From contig CBFHSF010000017.1 in assembly GCA_965658445.1 (NCBI GenBank), forward strand, positions 1-52,521: a stretch of 52,521 nt of DNA, in the 5' to 3' direction. This document shows, one piece after another, positions 42,368 through 50,587 of the stretch (position 1 is the stretch's first letter; every line of letters starts with the position of its first letter). Under the pieces are notes generated by a model, which was not told where the DNA came from, did not search any database, and was given only the letters and a program-made list of their open reading frames with translations. Source of the DNA: CBFHSF01 sp965658445 (GTDB taxonomy: Bacteria > Bacteroidota > Bacteroidia > Flavobacteriales > Schleiferiaceae). The translations under genes were made by a program, and so were the position numbers.

Positions 42368-42754
42368 CTACATGTAGCGCTCCAAAAAAAGCAAATACTT
42401 ATCACGCAAGTCTTGGTAGATGGTTACAAATTGTTTCATTTTATCCCGTTCTGTGGGATGATCTTCAAACAGTACTCTATCAATAGCTACAGGATGTTGA
42501 ATGGCCAAATTGCTCAATTTCTGCTCTTCTACTTTAAAGTGATGCATAAGTGTTTGCAAGACTTCTTTTTGAATGATAAACTGATTTTGAAAGAATTCAA
42601 CTTCCTTCAGGATATCATTATTGGTGTATCTCTGAACCACTTCTTCCAACCTTCGTTTGAAAAAGTCTAACTGCTGATTAAAGAAACCCAATTCGTTAAT
42701 CCACATGGCGTGATCATCGTGCAGGTCTTGGATATGGACTTTTGTATTCTTCAT
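42368..42754 (-). CDS. Hypothetical all-helical protein
   Basis: 128 residues with no signal peptide. Predicted long amphipathic helices throughout (LGFFNQQLDFFKRRLEEVVQRY, FQNQFIIQKEVLQTLMHHFKVEE), likely a four-helix bundle. Several His and acidic residues (LHDDH, MHHFKVEEQ, IQHP, EDHP) recall metal-binding bundles such as hemerythrin, but the spacing does not fit a known site. From memory the family occurs in Bacteroidota. Upstream 43010-42755 holds no further gene. Confidence 0.65.
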   Translation of the reverse strand: MKNTKVHIQDLHDDHAMWINELGFFNQQLDFFKRRLEEVVQRYTNNDILKEVEFFQNQFIIQKEVLQTLMHHFKVEEQKLSNLAIQHPVAIDRVLFEDHPTERDKMKQFVTIYQDLRDKYLLFLERYM

Positions 42755-43010
42755 GACAATGGCGTTTTAATGATGTTTTTTGATTGCTTTTTTCAGAAAA
42801 GACAAGGGTTCGTTTCCCGCTTTTCACAATAAAAAGGTCGTAAAACTCCAAGGCACTTGGAATGACAAATATCAGTTTACCCGAAAAGACTCTACGAGGC
42901 AAATCTCCAACAAATTCAAACAACAAGGCGTCAATTAAACTCGTGTTACCGTTTGTAATCGATTGGAGTAAACTGAGATACTAAAGGGAAAGAGAAAAAT
43001 AGACTGCAGT

Positions 43011-43769
43011 CTACATGCTCTTGAGATACGTCACCAAATGCTCTTTCTTGCGGTTGGCCACGGGAATGCGAGAATCGTCATCCATAACTACATAGCCGCC
43101 GTCCGCTTGCACGTACTTCTTAACGAAGTTCATGTTGATCAAATGGCTTTTGTGAATGCGTTCGAAGTTGTAATCCGTAAGCATGTTGTCAAATTCCTTG
43201 AGGGTTTTGGAAGCGAGAAGCTTCTTTCCATTGGTCAAGAAAAATTGCGTGTAGTTAGAAGAACTTTCGCAACGCATGATTTCACTTACGCGAAGGATGT
43301 GCATACCGTCAGAAGAAGGAATCACAATCTTCTTGGGAGAATCCTGAGCTTGCCTAAAGTTCTCCAAAAGGACATTGATATTGGCGGAAGAAGACGCTTG
43401 TGAGGCCGGCTCCAGTTTGCGCATGGCCTTTACCAAATCTTCTGCATCGATGGGCTTGAGCAAGTAGTCTAAGGCACTGAACTTTATCGCCTTAATGGCA
43501 TACTCATCGTGAGCTGTGGTAAAGATGATTTCTGCGGGAATGTCTTCATCGTTCTTTTGGAAGTGTTCAATCACTTCAAATCCACTTTCACCAGAGAGCT
43601 TGACGTCGAGAAAAATCACATTGGGCCTATGAGCCTCAATCAAAGCTACGGCAGAAGCTACATCTTCTGCTTCGTAAATTTCAGTGATCTCTGGGCAAAA
43701 CAATTTGAGTTTGCCACTCAAGGATTCTCTTGAGTTTGATTCGTCGTCTACAATAAGTGCCTTTAGCAT
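43011..43769 (-). CDS. LytTR-family response regulator
   Basis: 252 residues. Receiver domain at about 1-120 (ALIVDDESNSRESL; phospho-acceptor Asp in VIFLDVKLSGESG; LLKPIDAEDL with the conserved Lys) and LytTR DNA-binding domain at about 150-250 (SSDGMHILRVSEIMRCESSSNYTQFFL, RIHKSHLINMNFVKKY). It is almost certainly the partner of the histidine kinase that precedes it on the same strand, 130 bases away. Targets cannot be told from sequence. Confidence 0.93.
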   Translation of the reverse strand: MLKALIVDDESNSRESLSGKLKLFCPEITEIYEAEDVASAVALIEAHRPNVIFLDVKLSGESGFEVIEHFQKNDEDIPAEIIFTTAHDEYAIKAIKFSALDYLLKPIDAEDLVKAMRKLEPASQASSSANINVLLENFRQAQDSPKKIVIPSSDGMHILRVSEIMRCESSSNYTQFFLTNGKKLLASKTLKEFDNMLTDYNFERIHKSHLINMNFVKKYVQADGGYVVMDDDSRIPVANRKKEHLVTYLKSM

Positions 43770-43899
43770 GGTATCTGGATTTACTCATAAATGTAGTCAA
43801 TCCCCAGGATACCCTCTCTCAGCAATGATTAAAAGTTGAGAAATTACGAGTAAACGAAAGGGCTGACCCTCTTATAACGAGGGAACTCCCTGCGCTATT

Positions 43900-46764
43900 T
43901 TAGAAATCCTCTTCTATGGGAATTATCAAAATCACCTGAGTTCCAATGGCTTCACCAGAATCGTCTTTTAAGTCCAAAACATCAAATGATAATTTATGGG
44001 TATTGCCCCTGTTCATAAGAGCGATTCGCTCTTGGGTAATCTCCGTGGCTAGTGACTTTTTACCGGTTTCTCTTACGGCTTTCTCCTTTGCCTTTTCGCG
44101 ACCAATGCCATTGTCTGTAATGACACATTGCAACGTGTCCCCATTGACTGGCTCAAAGCGTATCGTTACAAAGCCATCCTCGGTTTCTTTGGGTCTAAGT
44201 CCGTGGAGAATGGCGTTTTCTATATGAGGCTGAATGAGCATGGGAGGAATGGAAACTTCATATTCGTCTAAGTCATCGCTTACGCTGAGTTCATAGGTGA
44301 ATTTTCCCTTAAAACGAAGGGCCTCCAATTCCAAATAATGAGTCAATAAGCTGACCTCACTTTGTAATGGGATGTAGTGTTCGCGGCTGGTTTCTAGAGT
44401 CAACCTCATCAATTTAGCAAAGCTGTTAAGGTATTTGACAGCAGACTGTGGCTCGTTCTTAAAGATAAATCCAGAAATGGCGTCCAATGCATTGAATACA
44501 AAGTGTGGATTCATTTGCAGTCTGAGGGCCTTTCTCTCCAGCTCCATCATTTGATTTTCAAGATCCAATTTGTGTTGGGCGCGTTTTATTCTGTATTGAA
44601 TAAAGAGTAAAGTGGATCCCACCAATAACGTTACAAAGGCAGTAATAAACCACCACGTAAACCAAAAGGGAGGTTGAATTACAAAGGAATACAGAGTTTG
44701 CTCTTGGGGCCAATCTTCATGAATTCCGCGGGACTGCACACTAAATGTGTACTTACCAGAAGATATATTGGTAAATACCGCTTCACGCGAAGCACCCGCG
44801 TACGTCCAAGACGCATCTTGACCAATCAAGCGATAGCGATACTCCGCTTCTGAAGATGCCAAGGGACGCACAAAACGAAAGCGCAAGTAGTTTTGATCGT
44901 AGGGCAATTTCAATTTTTTTGGGATATAACTCCAGGCGTCGCTGGGTTCTGCGAACTCGGACCAATCCGTTTCGGCATTAAAGAACAGGTCCATGCGAGT
45001 GATCTGAACGGGAATTACGCGTTCTGCAAAGGGGTGCTTGGAAAGTTCAATTTGGGCCAGTCCTGTGGTGGTACCCCAATATATAATTCGATTTTTTTCG
45101 TCGTAAGACACCGCCCCAACGTTACACTCCAAGGTGATTTCCGATTCCTGTCCCCCCACAACCGATTGCGTCTTCCAAATTCCATTTTCCTTTAAAATGG
45201 CCTGAACACCTTTCTCCGTCCCCACCCAAACTTGATTGGAATCCACGGCGACCACAGACCAAACCAAACTAGAGTTCAGCCCTGTTTCTGGTGATAAATT
45301 TTGAACATTACCCCGCTCAAAGAGATACAACCCCTTACTAGAAGTTCCTACATACAAACCCCTTTCAGAAACGGCCACATGAGTAATGGTGGTAGAGTCC
45401 AAGGGAATATCTTTCAATGGATAATTCTCAATTTCACCGTTGTCATAGACAAACAATCCATTATTGGCGGTTACGATAAATAGCTTTTGCGAATTGGAGA
45501 GAACCTGAGTAATGATGGATTCCTCCATTTCTAGATATCGGAATCTACCCGCTTGGGTGATAAACAATCCGGATCCCGTAGCCACCACCAATTGGTTGTT
45601 GTACGTACAAACCGAAAACACAAAGTCAATGGGCAGTCCCATGGAAGGGCCCACAGGTTCCAATTCTCCATTGGATTTTTGCATCCAAAGTCCACTTTCT
45701 GTGGCCAAGTACAACCTTCCCTTCCACTCTGTCATCCCCAGTACAATTCCCGTGTAAGCTTCTGCAAATTGGGCTTGAGTATAGGTTTCAAATCCATTGA
45801 CAATGCCTTGAGAAAGCCCCAACCAAGTTTTTGTTCCTGTATACACAGACCAAACTTCGGATTCGGGCAATCCATCAGATTGTGTGAAAAGCGATAGTTC
45901 GGGTTCTGTCCATCGCGTAAAGCTTGCCAATCCTCCCAACCAAACGGTACCCTGAGCATCGGCAAAAACCACTCGTATCTTGGCATCCGAAAGACCATTG
46001 GCTACGGAATAATTGGATACACCTTCAGAATCTATGACAAAGAGTCCTTGGTAATATGACCCCAAAAGTATTTGACCTTCAGACTCTTCAACCGATCGAA
46101 CTTCACGTGCTCGAATCTCCTCAAAATCAGAATTCGTGAGACTGTACACCTTATCCGGATCACTGGTAAGTAGACCCTGAGCTTCTGTTTGGGTTAAGGT
46201 TCTATGAGGAAGGGAACTCACTTGCGTGAATTCATTAAAATCTTCTGTATTATACAGCCCCATTCTAGAAGCGGTCCAATAGACTTCTCCTACGATTTCA
46301 AAATCATAAACATCTTCAATGGGTTGTAAGCGATTAACCTTGGACCCTTGTTTCTGGTACAAACCGGTTCTACTTCCTATCCAAAGGGCACCATCTTTTC
46401 TCTCTATAAAATGTACCCTACCCAAATCCGAATACAAGGTGTCTCTTGCCGATTCTTCAGAAGACATCACGCGTAAGACCAAGCCTTTTTCGGTACCAAT
46501 CCAGAGAGAATCCCCCTCAATAAATAGACTGGACACAAAAGGTGACGGAAGATTTAAATCTTTAACTTCCAATGAGTTACCATCAAAAGCAACAACACCC
46601 CCTCCTTCGGTCGCCAGCCATAAAAAACCATTGGGATCCTGAGCTATGGCATTGATGGTAGACACCGGCAAACCATCCTGCACATTTCTGGATTGGAAGG
46701 CATACTGCTGAGAATTTCCTGCAATAAAGCAGGCGCAAAAAAGAAGTAACAGGGCGTTTTTCAC
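43900..46764 (-). CDS. Sensor histidine kinase with two-component-regulator propeller (LytS-type kinase)
   Basis: 954 residues from the GTG at 46764, which puts a signal peptide (KNALLLLFCACFIAGNSQ) at the N-terminus; an ATG at 46860 would bury it. Periplasmic part: Reg_prop repeats (FLWLATEGGGVVAFDG, SLWIGTEKGLVLRV, QVWVGTEKGVQAIL) forming propellers, then a Y_Y_Y domain (YRYRLIGQDASWTYAG). One helix (FWFTWWFITAFVTLLVGSTLLF) leads to a short coiled coil and the His_kinase core MNPHFVFNALDAISGFIF and ATPase domain (NAILHGLRPKE, DNGIGREKAKEKA). Similar propeller sensors in Bacteroides detect glycans, but those are usually hybrids with AraC output. Confidence 0.9.
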   Translation of the reverse strand: MKNALLLLFCACFIAGNSQQYAFQSRNVQDGLPVSTINAIAQDPNGFLWLATEGGGVVAFDGNSLEVKDLNLPSPFVSSLFIEGDSLWIGTEKGLVLRVMSSEESARDTLYSDLGRVHFIERKDGALWIGSRTGLYQKQGSKVNRLQPIEDVYDFEIVGEVYWTASRMGLYNTEDFNEFTQVSSLPHRTLTQTEAQGLLTSDPDKVYSLTNSDFEEIRAREVRSVEESEGQILLGSYYQGLFVIDSEGVSNYSVANGLSDAKIRVVFADAQGTVWLGGLASFTRWTEPELSLFTQSDGLPESEVWSVYTGTKTWLGLSQGIVNGFETYTQAQFAEAYTGIVLGMTEWKGRLYLATESGLWMQKSNGELEPVGPSMGLPIDFVFSVCTYNNQLVVATGSGLFITQAGRFRYLEMEESIITQVLSNSQKLFIVTANNGLFVYDNGEIENYPLKDIPLDSTTITHVAVSERGLYVGTSSKGLYLFERGNVQNLSPETGLNSSLVWSVVAVDSNQVWVGTEKGVQAILKENGIWKTQSVVGGQESEITLECNVGAVSYDEKNRIIYWGTTTGLAQIELSKHPFAERVIPVQITRMDLFFNAETDWSEFAEPSDAWSYIPKKLKLPYDQNYLRFRFVRPLASSEAEYRYRLIGQDASWTYAGASREAVFTNISSGKYTFSVQSRGIHEDWPQEQTLYSFVIQPPFWFTWWFITAFVTLLVGSTLLFIQYRIKRAQHKLDLENQMMELERKALRLQMNPHFVFNALDAISGFIFKNEPQSAVKYLNSFAKLMRLTLETSREHYIPLQSEVSLLTHYLELEALRFKGKFTYELSVSDDLDEYEVSIPPMLIQPHIENAILHGLRPKETEDGFVTIRFEPVNGDTLQCVITDNGIGREKAKEKAVRETGKKSLATEITQERIALMNRGNTHKLSFDVLDLKDDSGEAIGTQVILIIPIEEDF

Positions 46765-46891
46765 TCCATGAAAATAGACTTTTCCGAGCACATGTGTTTT
46801 GTCCACCGAGTAAAATCCCACCAGTTTTGATTTCTCGAAAAATAAAATCAAAAAGTGCAAATCAAAAGTTCTGGCCCAATTACCTAGCCTT

Positions 46892-47650
46892 ATGAAAAAC
46901 CCATGTCATGCCATTCTATGCGTAATCCTTTACTGCGCGCTGCCCCTGCGCCTTGTTTCACAACAGGCGGGTTTTCTATTCACAATGGAAAATACCGGGC
47001 GAGCGAGTATTCCGCATTGGATTTCTAAAGGGCATTCCGTTGGGATTTGGATGAGTGCCCATTCTTCGCTGCCCGGTTCTCAAGGAGGATCGGCGCAGTG
47101 GGCTTGGGCCGATGCATCTTGGAAAATTGTCTTGGAATCACAGTTTCAGGGCGATGCCATTTACTCCCAAAACACATGGACTGCGGGAACCAGCCTGCAG
47201 ACAGATTGGGGTAAATGGGGAGTAGCCTTGGCGTATTCCAATCATCAATTTGATGGGAATGTTCATCATCCGGAACTCACCTCCTACCTGAGTTGGAAGT
47301 GGGACGCCAAGGGCTACTCCCTGGCCACTGCGGCCCAGTGGGCCTCAGTGGCCGCATCGCCCTCGAGGTGGTCGGGTGGAATTCAGTGGAATTTTCACTC
47401 CAAAAATGCAGTTGTAAAACCCTACATAGAATTCTCAATTCAAGATCGATACCCCTTTTGGGATTACTCAACGGGAATCATATCCTCTTTACAATACATT
47501 CAAGGAATAATGATTTGGTCGCCCTTGAGTCAGAGGGTAGAAGTAAGTACCTCCTGGAATTCTTCCCATTGGACAATTTTGTTGGGATGGTCTTACTCTA
47601 CCCATGGACTTTGGTCCTATCATCTGGGAGGAGGTTGGCGTGAACTATAA
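46892..47650 (+). CDS. Small secreted beta-barrel-like protein, unknown function
   Basis: 252 residues. Signal peptide with some irregularity (MKNPCHAILCVILYCALPLRLVSQ). The rest is unusually Trp-rich with regular two-residue periodicity (AQWAWADASWKIVLESQF, WGKWGVALAYSNHQFDG, SYLSWKWDAKGYSLATAAQW, WTILLGWSYSTHGLWSYHLGGGW), the look of a 10- to 12-strand outer-membrane barrel. I recognise no family. Overlaps the next gene by 11 bases, so the two products are probably made together. Divergent from the kinase gene. Confidence 0.65.
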   Translation: MKNPCHAILCVILYCALPLRLVSQQAGFLFTMENTGRASIPHWISKGHSVGIWMSAHSSLPGSQGGSAQWAWADASWKIVLESQFQGDAIYSQNTWTAGTSLQTDWGKWGVALAYSNHQFDGNVHHPELTSYLSWKWDAKGYSLATAAQWASVAASPSRWSGGIQWNFHSKNAVVKPYIEFSIQDRYPFWDYSTGIISSLQYIQGIMIWSPLSQRVEVSTSWNSSHWTILLGWSYSTHGLWSYHLGGGWREL

Positions 47651-49373
47651 TGAATCTAAGGTACTGAAACCTCGATTTGCGGTTTGCGCCTTCCTTTTTG
47701 CAAATGCAGCATTGGGCCAATGGGCCGAAGACATGTCTAGTTTAGAAAGGGAGTGGACTCAGAAAATCTATATAAAATCTGTTGATATTTCTGGGCTCGC
47801 ATCAACTGAGGGGATTTCTGAATACGATGCCTACACCCTGTGGCAATACCTTAAAAAGATGCCTAAAATCCATAGCTGGTGGCCCTTGTATGATTTACCG
47901 GGATTTGGGAAGGACAAGGTAAAAGCACTTAGAAATCGTTATACACTTAAAAAACCAGAAAGTCCAAGGCGACGAATTGATGTGAAAGGTTTTTATCAAA
48001 GTACCTGGTCTTCTGATAATGCCCTTGAAACATCATTTACAGAAAGGCCCGAGAGGTGGGGTTTGGTAGGCACTTGGAAAGGGATTGGATACAATGCCTC
48101 AATAGAGAGGGATTCCGATGAAAGTTGGGTCGGTGCTCGAGGCTTAAATCACCACGCTTTTTCTATAACCTATGGTCCTTCCTCTCTTCCTCCTTTGAAA
48201 ATTATTTGTGGAGACATACAGACTACACTTGGGACGGGAATTGGCTTACAAACAAGTTTTTCCATGAACCGATTGTACCAACCGACCCAAGTCTTGAGGT
48301 TGGGTTCAAGGATGAGGGGCTATGGCGGATTTTTAGAGCAAAGAGCTTTCCGCGGATTCGCCTTGGAGTGGAACGCTCCACATTACAAGTGGGGTGTACA
48401 TTGGGGAATCCGATCCAGAACACAAAACACAGATAATGGGTCCATAATGAGTCTACCAAAAGACCCTACCTATTCAGGGTACAACCGATGGAAACAACAG
48501 CTCTTCTGTGGTTATTTTGAGAAGAGAAAAAAATGGGGCCTTTGGGGATTGTCGGGTTTGGTGAAAAACCATTGGAGTAGCGGGCCAATGGAGATCTCCA
48601 AAACAGCCGATTTCTGTCCAACGATTAGACTCTCTTCCTATGGCCAATTTAACCTAGAACATCTGTATGCCCAATGGGAAGGCACTTGGCAAGCTAGAGG
48701 CGGAATGAGTCTAACCTCCCAACTTCTATGGGTAACGACATCCCACCATAGAATAGGATTTGTTTTTACCCAAAGAGCTGTGGGGTCAAATGAGGATATG
48801 GGTGGGTTCTGGGTTTCCTCTGAAGAGGGATCGCAGTCGGCTCAGCTCAGCGTGAGTAGCCCAAACGGTTGGATTGTGAATATTAGAAAGGCCTACGTCG
48901 GGGATGAAAACCTTTTGGAACGGCCTTATCAATTAGAAATTCAATATCCTGTTCCTTTGTTCGACTTGCAATTTAGAATGGCTCATTCCTCATTCCTTCG
49001 CAGTCATATTCGATGGGCTCCCAACCGAAATGTTCAAGTCTTTTACATTCAATCTTGGAGGGATCACCAATGGAACCATTGGCTAGGAATAAGAGCTGAG
49101 TTATTGGATTCCAGAAACTGGAGGATTCATTCGCTTATGGGGTGGACTCATGCGCCCACCGGCGTCTTGTATAGACCGCAATTAATGTTGGGGACTGGAT
49201 TTCCGTATGGAGCAGCAAGTGGAGATTTTTTTGAATTCGGACTGAGGGTTCAGACCCCTAAAGGGTCCAGAATCAGAAGCACTCTTAAACTGTCTTCCGA
49301 TGGAAGTTTAGATTTTTCTGTAGGGGTGTTCTTGAGGTGGGATAGCGAATCTATTACACGCAATACTCCTTGA
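47640..49373 (+). CDS. Secreted helix-hairpin-helix protein with C-terminal barrel
   Basis: 577 residues from the GTG at 47640, chosen because GGAGG stands six bases before it and the signal peptide (LKPRFAVCAFLFANAALGQ) then lies at the N-terminus; earlier starts lie deep in the previous gene. Residues about 50-110 form a ComEA-like helix-hairpin-helix (ISEYDAYTLWQYLKK, then LYDLPGFGKDKVKALRNRY). The remainder is beta-rich with barrel-type strands (KIICGDIQTTLGTGIGLQTSF, QLEIQYPVPLFDLQFRM). Bacteroidota have many such HHH-plus-barrel proteins without assigned function. The 3' end overlaps the converging aroB by 20 bases. Confidence 0.78.
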   Translation: MNYNESKVLKPRFAVCAFLFANAALGQWAEDMSSLEREWTQKIYIKSVDISGLASTEGISEYDAYTLWQYLKKMPKIHSWWPLYDLPGFGKDKVKALRNRYTLKKPESPRRRIDVKGFYQSTWSSDNALETSFTERPERWGLVGTWKGIGYNASIERDSDESWVGARGLNHHAFSITYGPSSLPPLKIICGDIQTTLGTGIGLQTSFSMNRLYQPTQVLRLGSRMRGYGGFLEQRAFRGFALEWNAPHYKWGVHWGIRSRTQNTDNGSIMSLPKDPTYSGYNRWKQQLFCGYFEKRKKWGLWGLSGLVKNHWSSGPMEISKTADFCPTIRLSSYGQFNLEHLYAQWEGTWQARGGMSLTSQLLWVTTSHHRIGFVFTQRAVGSNEDMGGFWVSSEEGSQSAQLSVSSPNGWIVNIRKAYVGDENLLERPYQLEIQYPVPLFDLQFRMAHSSFLRSHIRWAPNRNVQVFYIQSWRDHQWNHWLGIRAELLDSRNWRIHSLMGWTHAPTGVLYRPQLMLGTGFPYGAASGDFFEFGLRVQTPKGSRIRSTLKLSSDGSLDFSVGVFLRWDSESITRNTP

Positions 49374-50520
49374 GGACCTCCTCTACAGATTCTCGGGGAA
49401 CCTCAACGTCATAGGAACATTCACCAATGGTTTTGAGAAGAGAAAACTTGAGTTTTCCCGATTGATTCTTTTTGTCCTTACCCATCAAGTCCAATAGATC
49501 CGGGATGTGAGAAGAAGAAACGGGTAGTTGGCCGTACAAGGCGTGAAGCCCCTGCAGGATACCGTCAGCCTCGCGCTGTGGCAATCCGTTGTGGATCATG
49601 CTGAGTACGGTTTCTACCATCATCCCTGCAGCTACACCCTCTCCGTGGGAAATGGGTCTGTCCGAAGGCATCAAATGGGCTTCAAAGGCGTGTCCAACGG
49701 TATGCCCAAAGTTTAAGACCTTGCGACGCCCCGCCTCTTTTGGATCTTCTTTGACAATGCCATTCTTGATTTCTATACTCCTTCCAATAAGGGTAATAAA
49801 GCTGTCGGTCCCCAACTCTGGCTCTTCCATTGCGTGAAAGAAATGGTCCGCATCTGCGATTAAACCGTGCTTCAGAATTTCGGCATATCCACTTTTAATT
49901 TCTTCAGGATGAAGGGTTTCGATAAATTGGGGGAACACAAAAACAGCCGCTGGAGAATTAAAGAGCCCAATGGCATTTTTTACATTCCCTAGGTCAATTC
50001 CCGTCTTCCCTCCTGCAGAAGCATCCACTTGGGCCAATAGAGAGGTGGGAACATTGATGTATTCAATACCGCGCATGTAGGTACCCGCAACAAATCCTCC
50101 CAAATCAGAAACCACACCNNNNNNNNNNNNNNNNNNNNNNNNNNNNNNNNNNNNNNNNNNNNNNNNNNNNNNNNNNNNNNNNNNNNNNNNNNNNNNNNNN
50201 NNNNNNNNNNNNNNNNNNCCGCCCAAGTTGATAAGCAGGGATTTGCGATCGGCTCCCAACTCCATAAGAACTTGCCATAATTGGTGTGCTATGTCTATGG
50301 ATTTACTCTCTTCCCCAAAGGGAATTTCCAATAATTCGTAATCGGAGATGGAGGGAATATTCCCCAAGAACCTGGGCAAACAAAACTGCTGTGTGTTCTC
50401 GTCTACGAGAATGAAAATTTTAGAAAAGTCGCCATTGCGCTCTTGTAACCATTTGTCACAAGATTCCAGAGCATCAATTCCAAAATAAATAGGAGAGAAA
50501 AAGGATGTATTTTGAACCAT
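49354..50520 (-). CDS. aroB: 3-dehydroquinate synthase, interrupted by an assembly gap
   Basis: Cyclises DAHP to 3-dehydroquinate in the shikimate pathway, with NAD and zinc. NVPTSLLAQVDASAGGKTGID, SGYAEILKHGLI and NFGHTVGHAFEAH (metal His/Glu residues) are intact. A 100-N gap falls between LLINLG and GVVSDLGGF. In other AroB proteins these two pieces are joined as LGGGVVxDxxGF, so I expect about one missing base and a true length near 355 residues, not 388. The promoter element at 50528-50535 gives a leader of only a few bases. Divergent from proline dehydrogenase. Confidence 0.93.
   Translation of the reverse strand: MVQNTSFFSPIYFGIDALESCDKWLQERNGDFSKIFILVDENTQQFCLPRFLGNIPSISDYELLEIPFGEESKSIDIAHQLWQVLMELGADRKSLLINLGXXXXXXXXXXXXXXXXXXXXXXXXXXXXXXXXXXGVVSDLGGFVAGTYMRGIEYINVPTSLLAQVDASAGGKTGIDLGNVKNAIGLFNSPAAVFVFPQFIETLHPEEIKSGYAEILKHGLIADADHFFHAMEEPELGTDSFITLIGRSIEIKNGIVKEDPKEAGRRKVLNFGHTVGHAFEAHLMPSDRPISHGEGVAAGMMVETVLSMIHNGLPQREADGILQGLHALYGQLPVSSSHIPDLLDLMGKDKKNQSGKLKFSLLKTIGECSYDVEVPRESVEEVLKEYCV
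50119..50218. other. 100-N assembly gap inside aroB
   Basis: Exactly 100 Ns, the usual placeholder for a gap of unknown size. The flanks GGGCGG... and ...GGTGTGGTT (coding strand) join in frame with one unknown base to give the conserved LGGGVV. Confidence 0.97.
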
Positions 50521-50527
50521 ATGTCTG

Positions 50528-50535
50528 CAAAGTTA
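50528..50535 (-). promoter_or_regulatory. aroB promoter -7 element
   Basis: TAACTTTG on the minus strand, exact TAnnTTTG, only 7 bases before the ATG at 50520, so the mRNA would be almost leaderless. Confidence 0.5.
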
Positions 50536-50547
50536 CCATTTACGCAG

Positions 50548-50555
50548 TATCTTTG
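50548..50555 (+). promoter_or_regulatory. Proline dehydrogenase promoter -7 element
   Basis: TATCTTTG, exact TAnnTTTG, 32 bases before the ATG at 50588. It lies back to back with the aroB element. Confidence 0.6.
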
Positions 50556-50587
50556 TGTGCCCAATTTTTAGGGTTAAACATTTAGCT

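Noticed and set aside
42714..42926. Minus-strand frame of 70 codons upstream of the helical protein
   Set aside because: Basic, low-complexity end and no promoter, signal or family resemblance; better seen as leader and spacer.
43867..43883. Inverted repeat CCCTC...GAGGG between kinase and regulator genes
   Set aside because: Five-base arms, no T-run; probably chance.
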